Positions 14,038-22,317 of a stretch of DNA of 34,985 nt are shown piece by piece (position 1 is the first letter of the stretch; every line of letters starts with the position of its first letter). Both the position numbers and the translations under genes were made by a program. This DNA is from Bacteroidia bacterium (GTDB lineage: Bacteria > Bacteroidota > Bacteroidia > Bacteroidales > Bacteroidaceae): assembly GCA_009929715.1 (NCBI GenBank), contig RZZX01000018.1, positions 1-34,985 of the forward strand, given 5' to 3'. Below the pieces are notes generated by a model, which worked only from the letters and a program-made list of their open reading frames with translations, had not been told where the DNA came from and ran no database searches.

Positions 14038-15495
14038 CTAGCGGTTGAGTCCCATTCTGGCTTGCAATTCCCAAGTCCGAATGCGGTCTTTATAAAGGTT
14101 GTGTCCGTTCATCTTCACCACATCGAGCGAAGCATCCGAATTGTCGTCCCAACGACGGCAGAGGTAAACCACCTCATAGACCCGTCCGATCTGATAATTA
14201 CGAGAGAAGCGTAAGCCTAAGGCATAATCTTCGCCGTAGCTTGTGTTGGGAACATTCACCTCGCGAAGTACTGGTGTATAGAATGCACGTGGTGCTCCCA
14301 ATCCGTTGATACGCAGGGCATTGTTTCGTCCGTTCTCTGGGCTCCACTCCTTGTGATCGATGATGCCCGGGGCAATCATATTCATGTTGAAATCGGTCAT
14401 CATATACGTACCTACTACCATGGCGCAATTTTGTTCATAAAATGCGTCAACCATGATTTGCAGGGTGTTCTCGTCCTTATAAACGTCGTCACTATCGAGC
14501 TGTACGGCAAACTTACCGCAGAGCGGATGGTGAACGCCCACATTCCAACACCCACCGATGCCCAAGTCTTGTCGTTCGGGAATGAGGTGGATAAGTCGGC
14601 TGTCATCGGCAAACTCCCGGATAGCTTCTGTGGTGCCGTCGGTCGAGTGGTTGTCGATGATAATCAGGTTGAACTTAAAAGAGGTCTTTTGCAACAAGAC
14701 CGACCGAATGGCATCGCGAATGGTACGGATGCGGTTGCGTACAGGGATAATGACAGATGCTTCGTACTCAAAGGACTCAGCATCGAACGCGATGGGTTGA
14801 AAGTCAGGTTTCAAGTAGCCGCCGATCTCCTTTAGGTGCTCTGTGCACGCTTGTTCCATCTCGATCTGTACGGCCCGGTTCTTCGGATCCACATAATCGA
14901 ATATCTTTTCTCCGCTTTTGCGGGTATCGTTTTCAATCTCTGTGTAGAGGTATTCATTGATGTGCACCAACGGAGCTATTTGTGACAATTTCAAACGCAA
15001 GTCGTACCATCCGGCAAAGTGGTAAGTAGCCTTCATACGGTTGGCAGCGGCTTTTAACGCCTCAGCTTTAAAGAAGAGCACCGATCCGAAGTTGAAATCG
15101 TCCCGTAAACTTCCTGTTTGATAATCGATGACCGGAGCTTGGCTCTGCTTGCCGTCGATGAGCTGATAATGGTCCGCATAAACCAAACCGGCACCACTGT
15201 CTTCGGCAATACCAATTAGACGATCCACAGCCAATAATCCGAGATTTAGGGTGGTGTATTTGGTGTAAAACAGGGTGTAATCGGCCTCCGAATGGGCGGC
15301 AATTGTTTTTAAGGTTTCGCTCGAGAAGAGGTGATCGACAACCAGCATGTCGCATCCGTCGATTGGAGCTACCTCTTTATCAGTAGCCAGCAAAATGATT
15401 CGGTTGAGGTTCGATAGTTTTTTTAATCCTTCGATGGTTGGCAAGGCTTGTGCCGATCCGGCAAAAGGAACAAAGCAGTTAATGGTCTTTTTCAT
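14038..15495 (-). CDS. Cytosolic GT2-family glycosyltransferase with a degenerate N-terminal copy
   Basis: 485 residues with no membrane segment or signal peptide. The C-terminal half (about 245-450) is a GT-A fold: ASVIIPVRNRIRTIRDAI, NLIIIDNHSTDGTTEAI, the metal-binding VQLDSDDVYKDE (331-342), GAPRAFYTPVLREV and TSYGEDYALGLRF. The N-terminal half looks like a weaker version of the same fold, with VYADHYQLIDG at a DxD-like place, DDFNFGSVLFFKAEAL and FAGWYDLRLKL matching the later acceptor segments; this suggests an internal duplication. The donor and acceptor are unknown. It is 4 bases after the metallophosphatase gene and 12 before the DUF4922 gene. A biosynthetic enzyme inside a degradative locus is unexpected. 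Confidence 0.85.
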   Translation of the reverse strand: MKKTINCFVPFAGSAQALPTIEGLKKLSNLNRIILLATDKEVAPIDGCDMLVVDHLFSSETLKTIAAHSEADYTLFYTKYTTLNLGLLAVDRLIGIAEDSGAGLVYADHYQLIDGKQSQAPVIDYQTGSLRDDFNFGSVLFFKAEALKAAANRMKATYHFAGWYDLRLKLSQIAPLVHINEYLYTEIENDTRKSGEKIFDYVDPKNRAVQIEMEQACTEHLKEIGGYLKPDFQPIAFDAESFEYEASVIIPVRNRIRTIRDAIRSVLLQKTSFKFNLIIIDNHSTDGTTEAIREFADDSRLIHLIPERQDLGIGGCWNVGVHHPLCGKFAVQLDSDDVYKDENTLQIMVDAFYEQNCAMVVGTYMMTDFNMNMIAPGIIDHKEWSPENGRNNALRINGLGAPRAFYTPVLREVNVPNTSYGEDYALGLRFSRNYQIGRVYEVVYLCRRWDDNSDASLDVVKMNGHNLYKDRIRTWELQARMGLNR

Positions 15496-15499
15496 GTTC

Positions 15500-17380
15500 T
15501 TATCTTTTTATTGTTTTTTTAGTTTGTTTTAAAGTGGTCAATAACACCAATTCGCCACCCGTAGAGGTTAGCAATAGGTTGTTTTTATCCAAAGGGACCA
15601 CCGTATTGATCAATGAATTATTGAGTTTATGCATCCAAAGAATTTGACCATCTTCACTTTGCAGTGCAAAGATAACTCCTTCTTTGGTACTACCGAATAC
15701 GATGCCCTCTTTTTCGATAAGCATGGAGGGAGCATGCTCGTAGCCGAAGCCAACAAAGGAGGCCCAGAGTTGTTGAGGCTCACGACTTGTTGTGCTGTAG
15801 CATACAATGCTGTCGTTCATGGTTTTAGCATAAAGGCGCTTCCGGTCTTTCGATAAACCGATGGATTCACGCACGGCCGATCGGAAGGTGCGCCAAAGTG
15901 TCTCACCTTGGTGCCGATCAATGGCAGTCAGCGCACGTTGGGGATCGGCTATAAAGACGTGGTTGTCCGTGGCAACCGGCCAGACGGCTGCGGGTGAGAA
16001 GTGCATGCGAGTCAGCCCGCCGGTCCATCGCCACTGTTCCGTTCCATCGGCTTTGTTTAGGGCATAGAGTGTGTTGTCCCAAGCTCCGAAAATCACTTGA
16101 TCGGAAGTGACCAACGGCTTTGTTTCGATATAGCCACTGATTCCTCGGTAAATCCATCGTATGGTGCCAGTATGAAGATCGATGGCGCGAAAACAGTGAT
16201 CGCTCGCTCCGATGTAAGCGATACCATGATCGATCGTCACTGCACCTAAAACAGCCTCTTCGGCTTGAACTTTCCAAAGCACCTCACCTGTCTGGACCTT
16301 TAGTCCGTAGACCATTTTATCGGCAGAACCGACAACTAGAACTCCTTCGGCAGCATCAGGGGTGCCCACAATGCGCGCACCAGTTTGGTAGTGCCATTTC
16401 CGGTGGCCATCTTTCAACCGATAGCAACTGATTACACCTTGATCGTCTCCTACAAAGACTTGATCTTGGTACACCACTGGCGAGGAGTAAATGCCTACAC
16501 CGGTTTTTACTTTCCATTGTTCAGTGACAGTTGGGTAACGGGTGTTCATCGAAAAATCAGGATAGCTCGTTGCTTTTCCATCAGGCTGATAATAGGTCTG
16601 AATCAGTGAAAAGCCTGCCCAGCGCTTGGCGGGTTCGCCGATGCGCTGTTCGCTAACTAAAATGGAATCGGCTGTCACCTGAAAAAGAGCGTAGCCACCA
16701 ACCTCGTCCTTATCGCGTAAATTAGAACGGGTTAAAACTCCAGGAATACCGTCGTATGAACAGAGTCGGTTGCGGTGGTAATGTCCGCCAATGAATAAGC
16801 GGATGTTAAAGGGGCGCACTGCATCGGTCACCTCATACCAATTATCGACATCTCCTTGAGTCATGGGGTAGTGTGTGACTAAAATGACAGGTTGCCCTTT
16901 GGGTGCACGGCTCATCTCTTGCTGTAGCCAGTTTATATCTTGCGGCACCACATGCCCGTATGCCATGCGCATCAATGGGCCAGAGTTGAAACCTAAAAAC
17001 AAGAAACCGTGATGTTCAAACTTGAAACGTTCTGATCCGAAGAGGTGGCTAAAAGCCGTCACTCCCGATTCGCTCCATTTGGTCTCATGATTGCCTGGAA
17101 CAATGTGGTATGGTACGTGCAGCCGATCTAGAATTGTTTTGGCGCGCAGCAGACTTGTGCGGTCGCCTTCTTCGGTAATATCACCGGTGACCAATACAAA
17201 ATCGATACCGGCAGTGGCATTTAGCTGCTCTACCGACCGGATTAAATCCTCCTCTGGTTTGGAGTTATGCGGACTCAGATGCAGATCGGTGAGCTGGGCA
17301 AACCGAAACGCTTGTGCTTGAAGCGTCGGACTAGTTAGTCCTACCAAGCAGAAAAGGAGAAGAAGCACTCTTTTAGTCAT
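15500..17380 (-). CDS. Exported calcineurin-like metallophosphatase fused to a PQQ-type beta-propeller
   Basis: 626 residues with a signal peptide (MTKRVLLLLFCLVGLTSPTLQA). The N-terminal metallophosphoesterase domain (about 25-260) has the full set of metal motifs: QLTDLHLS, VTGDITEEGD, PGNHE, VTHYPM and GGHYHRNR. From about 290 to 620 there are repeated PQQ-like/WD blades (VYQDQVFVGDDQGVISCYRLKDG, then similar repeats GVLVVGSADKMVYGL, GIAYIGASDHCFRAID, VIFGAWDNTLYALN), forming a propeller likely used for binding. It could dephosphorylate a periplasmic sugar phosphate or teichoic-type polymer. It lies 4 bases from genes on both sides, so it belongs to the operon; its substrate is unknown. 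Confidence 0.88.
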   Translation of the reverse strand: MTKRVLLLLFCLVGLTSPTLQAQAFRFAQLTDLHLSPHNSKPEEDLIRSVEQLNATAGIDFVLVTGDITEEGDRTSLLRAKTILDRLHVPYHIVPGNHETKWSESGVTAFSHLFGSERFKFEHHGFLFLGFNSGPLMRMAYGHVVPQDINWLQQEMSRAPKGQPVILVTHYPMTQGDVDNWYEVTDAVRPFNIRLFIGGHYHRNRLCSYDGIPGVLTRSNLRDKDEVGGYALFQVTADSILVSEQRIGEPAKRWAGFSLIQTYYQPDGKATSYPDFSMNTRYPTVTEQWKVKTGVGIYSSPVVYQDQVFVGDDQGVISCYRLKDGHRKWHYQTGARIVGTPDAAEGVLVVGSADKMVYGLKVQTGEVLWKVQAEEAVLGAVTIDHGIAYIGASDHCFRAIDLHTGTIRWIYRGISGYIETKPLVTSDQVIFGAWDNTLYALNKADGTEQWRWTGGLTRMHFSPAAVWPVATDNHVFIADPQRALTAIDRHQGETLWRTFRSAVRESIGLSKDRKRLYAKTMNDSIVCYSTTSREPQQLWASFVGFGYEHAPSMLIEKEGIVFGSTKEGVIFALQSEDGQILWMHKLNNSLINTVVPLDKNNLLLTSTGGELVLLTTLKQTKKTIKR

Positions 17381-17384
17381 AATC

Positions 17385-20300
17385 TTAGTTTGAAGGATGA
17401 TTAAAAAAAGTCAGAATAGCTTGCATCAGTTGCCCCCGTTGTTCAGGTGTACGTATCGCCTCAAACGGAAAACCAAACACACACGTTTTGTAAGTTCCCT
17501 GATAAGCTATGCCAGCACTTAGGTTGTTTTCGCCATAGCGCAATACCGTATAGGCGCCGGACTCGGCAGGTTCAATAGCATCGGGCGATTCGACCACATA
17601 CGATGTCGAATTGAGTTCATTATAATAGCAGTACTTCCCGTGGTAAGGCATCAACGGTGATATGACACTCTTAACCTGTCCGGTTTGCGCAGCGCGGCCT
17701 ACACGCCATTTATATTTCAATACTTTAGTGGCAAAATCCAGATCGGTTTGTTGAGGTTTCGCCCAACGGTTGTCCCACAAATCTGTTCCCACATACGCCC
17801 CTGATACCAGAAGAGCACCTCCTGCCTGGCAATAGTTGGTGATAGCCTTTTGCATCCGGGAGTTGAATGTCTTAAAAGCCATCGGCTTGAGACCTCCGGG
17901 ACCCATTTTGGTTTGACATGACTTGCCCAATATTAAATCGACGTTCTTATAATCGGTCAAGCTGACTTGATTGTTTTCGACAACCTCATTGCTGCACGAT
18001 GCAAAGGAGTAGCCCGCTTTCAAAATAGCAGCCCCATGTACAGAAGGATAATCAAAACTGTTGCCTGCAACAACCTGTGTCTCATGCGTTCCATAGCTGT
18101 CGCCGAATCCGGAAGCATCATCGTCCATCCAAGGAATTTGTTGCCGGAACTCTTTTTGCGAACCGATATAACTGATGTCATTCAGGTAAGGTACCCCATG
18201 ATCCAGTTCGTCTAGAAAACCGGCCAGCGTATCGGCATCAGCGGTGAAATCGGCTGGTGCCGAAATGCGGTCGAAGCTGTTGACCACCATTACGGTGCCT
18301 TTCGATTGTGAAGATAAGCCGATAGAAAGCACCTCCGATGGGAAACTCTTCCCCCCCTTGTTGAGTGCACAGACCTTAAAGCTACAAACCTGGTCGGCTG
18401 GGATGGAGCAACGAAAGCGGGGGGCTTGTACCACCGTTCCTTGATCGAAAGCTCCCTCGCCTATGCGCTGATAGACCAGATACTGTTCCGCTTGTGCTGT
18501 TGGCTCCAAACTATCCGTTACAGCCTGCCAAGTCAATTCCACCTCTCGATCGGCGATGAAGCAAAGAGCCATGTGGTCGACCGGTAGCGGTTGCACCACA
18601 TAATTAGTCTTATATTGCGAAGCTATAAACTTCAACATCCCCTTATAAATGGCCCGACTCACCGTAAAGCGGAAGCGCGGATCTAGTCCATAGCGCATAT
18701 CGGCAAAGTTCTGATGCGAGAGCAGTTCCAATAACATGGTAGGTACGCGTGGCACTCTCGCTTCAAAGTAAGACTTATTCCACATTCCCCGGCGCGTCCA
18801 TTGCGGATCATAGAGCTTCCGCACATCCTGAACGATAGAAGATTGGATCAAATCCGTTAGGTCGCGCGAGGCATACCGTGAGCTCTTCTTATCACCCAAC
18901 AACCCTTCATCCGACTGAGTTTCAAAAATCCCCAACGTCCCGATAATTGTATCCCCATACGTGGTCCCCGCATCCGAATGGAACGCAAAAGCCATATCGA
19001 TCGGGATATGCAGACCGTTGTCTTGCGAGTTGGCCGATGAACCACCTGCCAGATAATTCACCCAATATCCGCGCGATTTATAATCGTCTGTATAATCATT
19101 TTGCCCTTTGCTTTCAGAATAGACCGAATCCGGTATACCTGCCCATTGCATCCAATAGCGAGCCGCCTCACAAAAGCGTGGGTACCCACTCGTCTCAGAC
19201 GGATAGGTTATCGTTGGTGTTTCAGCCTTTGCGGTAGCCCCTTGTTCAGAACTCTTCACGTTCGGTGTATAGCCTTTAGGCGACACACAACGGGCAATGT
19301 TACCATACCCACCGCCAATTTTCACTGCATCAGCAGTCACCACCTGCCCCGCCTCTCTCGAACGGTTAGACAGCCTGACCTTACACCCGTTTGTTCCGTT
19401 TTTAAAGTCAAAATGCCCCAGGTAAATCCAAGTCCCACCCCCCATGCGTTGGTTCACCTTAAATTGCGAAGTTCCACCTTGGTGATAAACCGTATAGAGT
19501 GCATCGTCTGTGCTGTTTTCGACCGTTTTATAAGCCACATAAACAGCATAAGTTCCAGATTCTGGCAGGTTCGCTTCCCATTGAACCCAACTCTCACTGC
19601 CTCTTTTAATGGTTGCCGTTTGTCGGTAGCTTCCCTCTCTGAACGGATTCTCGAATCCCTGATAGGTCGCCTTCAGATTAGCAAAACCCGGTTCACCTCC
19701 TGTAGTCCAAGCCTGTCGGCCAGCCAACTCCTGATAGACCGACTGTTGCGTCGTTGGTGTGTCATTATCCACAATGATCTCATGCGTTTGTGTATCCCTT
19801 TCGCGAGGAAGCAACACATTAGCCCCCGCATTTTCGAGCATCGGCACCAAAAACGGCAAGACATAACTCTGTGTATAAAGATCCTCTACTGTTTGGAAAA
19901 TCCGTGCCCGTTGCCACTCCCAACGTGCGAGTTTCGCCTCATAATAATAACCGTGACTTTGCCACAGAGCGATGTGACGGTTTTGGAGTCCTTCGGGTGC
20001 CTGATAAGGTTCCGAGATCCGCGTGACTAAAGGGCGAGTCACCTTGTTATGGAAAGTCTTTAGGCGTTTGTTGGGGCGTTCACGACAAGCCAGCGGAATA
20101 AGCGATTCAATGAGTTGATTATCCGTATATATCAGTAATTTGTATTTGCGGTATGACGGTGGTAAGAGCTGTCGGACCTCTCTGTAAATGCGTTGCACGC
20201 TCTCCTCCCTAAAAGGAAAGTAAGACAAGTTGAGGTTGGCGTATAATACGATTGTTTTTTGTTTGGTAGAAATGCGTGTTGAATCAAGCTTCACCTCCCC

Positions 20301-20453
20301 GCAAGAGACCATCTGGTGCGTCGTTGAATTGAGAAAACAAGCCATCGCTTGTTGGGTCTCTTCCTGAATAGATTGCGCATAACTACTTAAACCGGACAAA
20401 CAAAGCATGCCAGTGAAAAAAGTTTTAGATAAGATTGATACCAATTGATTCAT
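17385..20453 (-). CDS. Exported Amidase_3-type peptidoglycan amidase with an inserted carbohydrate-binding-like domain
   Basis: 1022 residues from the ATG at 20453, which gives a signal peptide ending in SSYAQ. Numbering below counts from an upstream in-frame ATG at 20486 (subtract 11 for the chosen start). The catalytic fold appears in two parts. The first (about 165-235) has H178 in WQSHGYYYE, E201 in FQTVEDLY and LLPRERD. The second (about 435-625) has H503 in MAFAFHSDAGT and E587 in TMLLELLSHQN. These match the zinc ligands and catalytic glutamate of N-acetylmuramoyl-L-alanine amidases. Between them (about 285-395) sits a golvesin/xanthan-lyase-type beta domain (YRQTATIK, VQWEANLPESGTYAVYVAY, TADAVKIGGG). 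A fibronectin-type-III-like domain and a C-terminal alpha/beta domain follow. Such proteins are often mislabelled xanthan lyases. Role: removal of stem peptides so that NamZ can act. Confidence 0.85.
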   Translation of the reverse strand: MNQLVSILSKTFFTGMLCLSGLSSYAQSIQEETQQAMACFLNSTTHQMVSCGEVKLDSTRISTKQKTIVLYANLNLSYFPFREESVQRIYREVRQLLPPSYRKYKLLIYTDNQLIESLIPLACRERPNKRLKTFHNKVTRPLVTRISEPYQAPEGLQNRHIALWQSHGYYYEAKLARWEWQRARIFQTVEDLYTQSYVLPFLVPMLENAGANVLLPRERDTQTHEIIVDNDTPTTQQSVYQELAGRQAWTTGGEPGFANLKATYQGFENPFREGSYRQTATIKRGSESWVQWEANLPESGTYAVYVAYKTVENSTDDALYTVYHQGGTSQFKVNQRMGGGTWIYLGHFDFKNGTNGCKVRLSNRSREAGQVVTADAVKIGGGYGNIARCVSPKGYTPNVKSSEQGATAKAETPTITYPSETSGYPRFCEAARYWMQWAGIPDSVYSESKGQNDYTDDYKSRGYWVNYLAGGSSANSQDNGLHIPIDMAFAFHSDAGTTYGDTIIGTLGIFETQSDEGLLGDKKSSRYASRDLTDLIQSSIVQDVRKLYDPQWTRRGMWNKSYFEARVPRVPTMLLELLSHQNFADMRYGLDPRFRFTVSRAIYKGMLKFIASQYKTNYVVQPLPVDHMALCFIADREVELTWQAVTDSLEPTAQAEQYLVYQRIGEGAFDQGTVVQAPRFRCSIPADQVCSFKVCALNKGGKSFPSEVLSIGLSSQSKGTVMVVNSFDRISAPADFTADADTLAGFLDELDHGVPYLNDISYIGSQKEFRQQIPWMDDDASGFGDSYGTHETQVVAGNSFDYPSVHGAAILKAGYSFASCSNEVVENNQVSLTDYKNVDLILGKSCQTKMGPGGLKPMAFKTFNSRMQKAITNYCQAGGALLVSGAYVGTDLWDNRWAKPQQTDLDFATKVLKYKWRVGRAAQTGQVKSVISPLMPYHGKYCYYNELNSTSYVVESPDAIEPAESGAYTVLRYGENNLSAGIAYQGTYKTCVFGFPFEAIRTPEQRGQLMQAILTFFNHPSN

Positions 20454-20522
20454 AACGTTGTTTTTATTACCTGTCGTATAATACAAATTATTTCAACTCA
20501 GAGAGACATTTCAGCCTATTTA

Positions 20523-22313
20523 TTACTCTTTTTTTTGTTTTGCGCCATCAGCCTGCAAAGCTGAGAATGGAAAAATGAGGCAAGCAGTGCCATCCATTGT
20601 CGGTTCATTCGTCGAATAATCGCCGATGCAATTGTGGTACACACACTCATCGGGTTGGAAGCGCTCATACGTCTCCCCTTGTGAAACATCGATTCCCCGG
20701 AGGCTTTTAAAAATATGGGAATAAACGGGGCCATCTACCAATCCACCTTGCGGATTACCCAGTCCCATCGCCGTGGTAGCGGCATGAGGTTTAGAGGGAT
20801 AAATCCCCTGAGCCGGGAAATCAATAATCATGCTTGTCCCCCACGGGTTACACCCCAATAGCCAGTCAACGAGTGCATATTCCATCTCCTCATACTGCTT
20901 ATTGCCGGTAAGCTCCCGATACAATCGGCATTGCGTAGCCATGGCAGTCACCAAATTATTCGAACACCAAATGAAAGGCACCCCGATTCTAAACGGATCA
21001 TTTAATCCTTTCTGGTAGACATTCTCAATGCCAGCTCTTAGTTGCCTGATGAACTCCTCACTGACTTTTTGATGATCCTTTTGTTTAGCCAGTTGATAAT
21101 GCCCCATGTTCATGAACGGATACCATTGGTAATGCTTGGCGCTATCGGCCCCCATCCATGGCGTAACAGGTTCTTGGCGTCCATACTCAGTGGCAGCTTT
21201 TAAATAGCGACTCTTTTGAGTCAGTTTGAAGACCTCTATGGCCGCCAATTCCATGTCATCGACCCAATTATCCTCCTCATAAATGTAAGGCGACTTAACA
21301 GAAGCTGTCTGACAAACACCCGGATAAGTTGCCCCAAAGACAAACGCTTGTTCCGCTTTCGCTTCTATCTCTTGGGCAAATTCCGGATAGAATGGTTTCA
21401 GTACGTGTGCTCCCAAAGCAAAGCAAGAAGCGAACTTTCCTGCGGTCGAAGCCACCCCCGTGGTTGCATTCGTAAACGCCCCCCTAACCTGAGGACGTCC
21501 CGTACAGAAATAAACAGGGCGTCCTTTGCCTGGTCCATAGCCATAATCCACTTTATCCTCAGTTGGCGAGCGGAAATTAGCATGGTCCCGATCATCGGCA
21601 ATCTGGTTGTACATTTCATTTGGATTCGGATTCATCCGGTTCAGCCAGTCCAAACCCCATTTGATCTCATCGATAATGTCGGGTAACCCATTAGCCCCTT
21701 TTAAGCCAGCCGCATCATACTCATCGCTGAACGAATCGGGATGCTGCAGGTAAGCAAAGAGCATCTGGTAAATGGCATTTGCCGAGGTGGTGGTATATTG
21801 CAAGTAATCCGAGGCATCGTGCCATCCCCCTCTGACATCCAGTTTCTGCCCCGTTTTAGTGGGGTGGTAGACGATATAAGCATCGTGTTGGTGGCAGCTA
21901 TCCTTGAAATAAGGATTAAATCCACACCTTTGAAAACGCATGTAATTCAATAAAAAATCAGCTGCATTGTCGTAGACCGAAGCATCTATTTGAAAAGTAG
22001 GTGAGGTCCATCCCCCACATTTAATCTGGTATCTTCCGCTTTTCTTAAAGGCAGAGAAGTTTAGGCGGTACACACTCTTCATGCGACCAACGTTCTTCTC
22101 TTTTTTCAGCGCATGGAACGTTTGAACCGTTTTTTGAGTCTGAGCATCAACCAGTGAAAAAGAACTCGGACGATTCACCTCCTCACTCATGAAAACAGCC
22201 GTTTTAGGCGATATCGGTAAATAGCCCAATTGATTAATCCTGATCCACCCTTCGGAGTGGACAGCCAAAGTGTATAAAACGCTTACGACCAAAGAGCAAA
22301 AGAGTTTTTTCAT
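20523..22313 (-). CDS. Exported glycoside hydrolase family 9 enzyme
   Basis: 596 residues with a signal peptide. An N-terminal Ig-like CelD_N domain (about 22-108, beginning IRINQLGYLP) precedes the GH9 catalytic (alpha/alpha)6 domain. Catalytic residues are visible: the aspartate pair D166 and D169 in RGGWHDASDY, and the proton donor E570 in DYSTNEPTMDGTA. Typical flanking motifs are GLPDIIDEIKWGLDWL, GCNPWGTSMI and PHAATTAMG. Most GH9 enzymes are endo-glucanases, but the family also contains exo-beta-glucosaminidases. The gene is 4 bases after a deacetylase gene and 69 bases before the amidase gene. In this context a substrate containing glucosamine or GlcNAc is more likely than cellulose; this is inferred. 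Confidence 0.9.
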   Translation of the reverse strand: MKKLFCSLVVSVLYTLAVHSEGWIRINQLGYLPISPKTAVFMSEEVNRPSSFSLVDAQTQKTVQTFHALKKEKNVGRMKSVYRLNFSAFKKSGRYQIKCGGWTSPTFQIDASVYDNAADFLLNYMRFQRCGFNPYFKDSCHQHDAYIVYHPTKTGQKLDVRGGWHDASDYLQYTTTSANAIYQMLFAYLQHPDSFSDEYDAAGLKGANGLPDIIDEIKWGLDWLNRMNPNPNEMYNQIADDRDHANFRSPTEDKVDYGYGPGKGRPVYFCTGRPQVRGAFTNATTGVASTAGKFASCFALGAHVLKPFYPEFAQEIEAKAEQAFVFGATYPGVCQTASVKSPYIYEEDNWVDDMELAAIEVFKLTQKSRYLKAATEYGRQEPVTPWMGADSAKHYQWYPFMNMGHYQLAKQKDHQKVSEEFIRQLRAGIENVYQKGLNDPFRIGVPFIWCSNNLVTAMATQCRLYRELTGNKQYEEMEYALVDWLLGCNPWGTSMIIDFPAQGIYPSKPHAATTAMGLGNPQGGLVDGPVYSHIFKSLRGIDVSQGETYERFQPDECVYHNCIGDYSTNEPTMDGTACLIFPFSALQADGAKQKKE

Positions 22314-22317
22314 AATC

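Noticed and set aside
14353..14835. Open frame of 160 codons on the plus strand
   Set aside because: Antisense shadow of the GT2 gene, whose catalytic motifs lie in the same interval.
19101..20030. Long open frame of 309 codons on the plus strand
   Set aside because: It is fully antisense to the amidase gene, is rich in Arg, Ser, His and Cys, and has no recognisable motif; the minus-strand frame carries signal peptide, domains and catalytic residues.
17385..20453. Xanthan lyase
   Set aside because: Only the inserted golvesin-like beta domain resembles xanthan lyase accessory domains; the catalytic residues fit a zinc amidase and no polysaccharide lyase fold is visible.
21216..21686. Open frame of 156 codons on the plus strand
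   Set aside because: Antisense to the GH9 gene; no signal, motif or promoter was seen.
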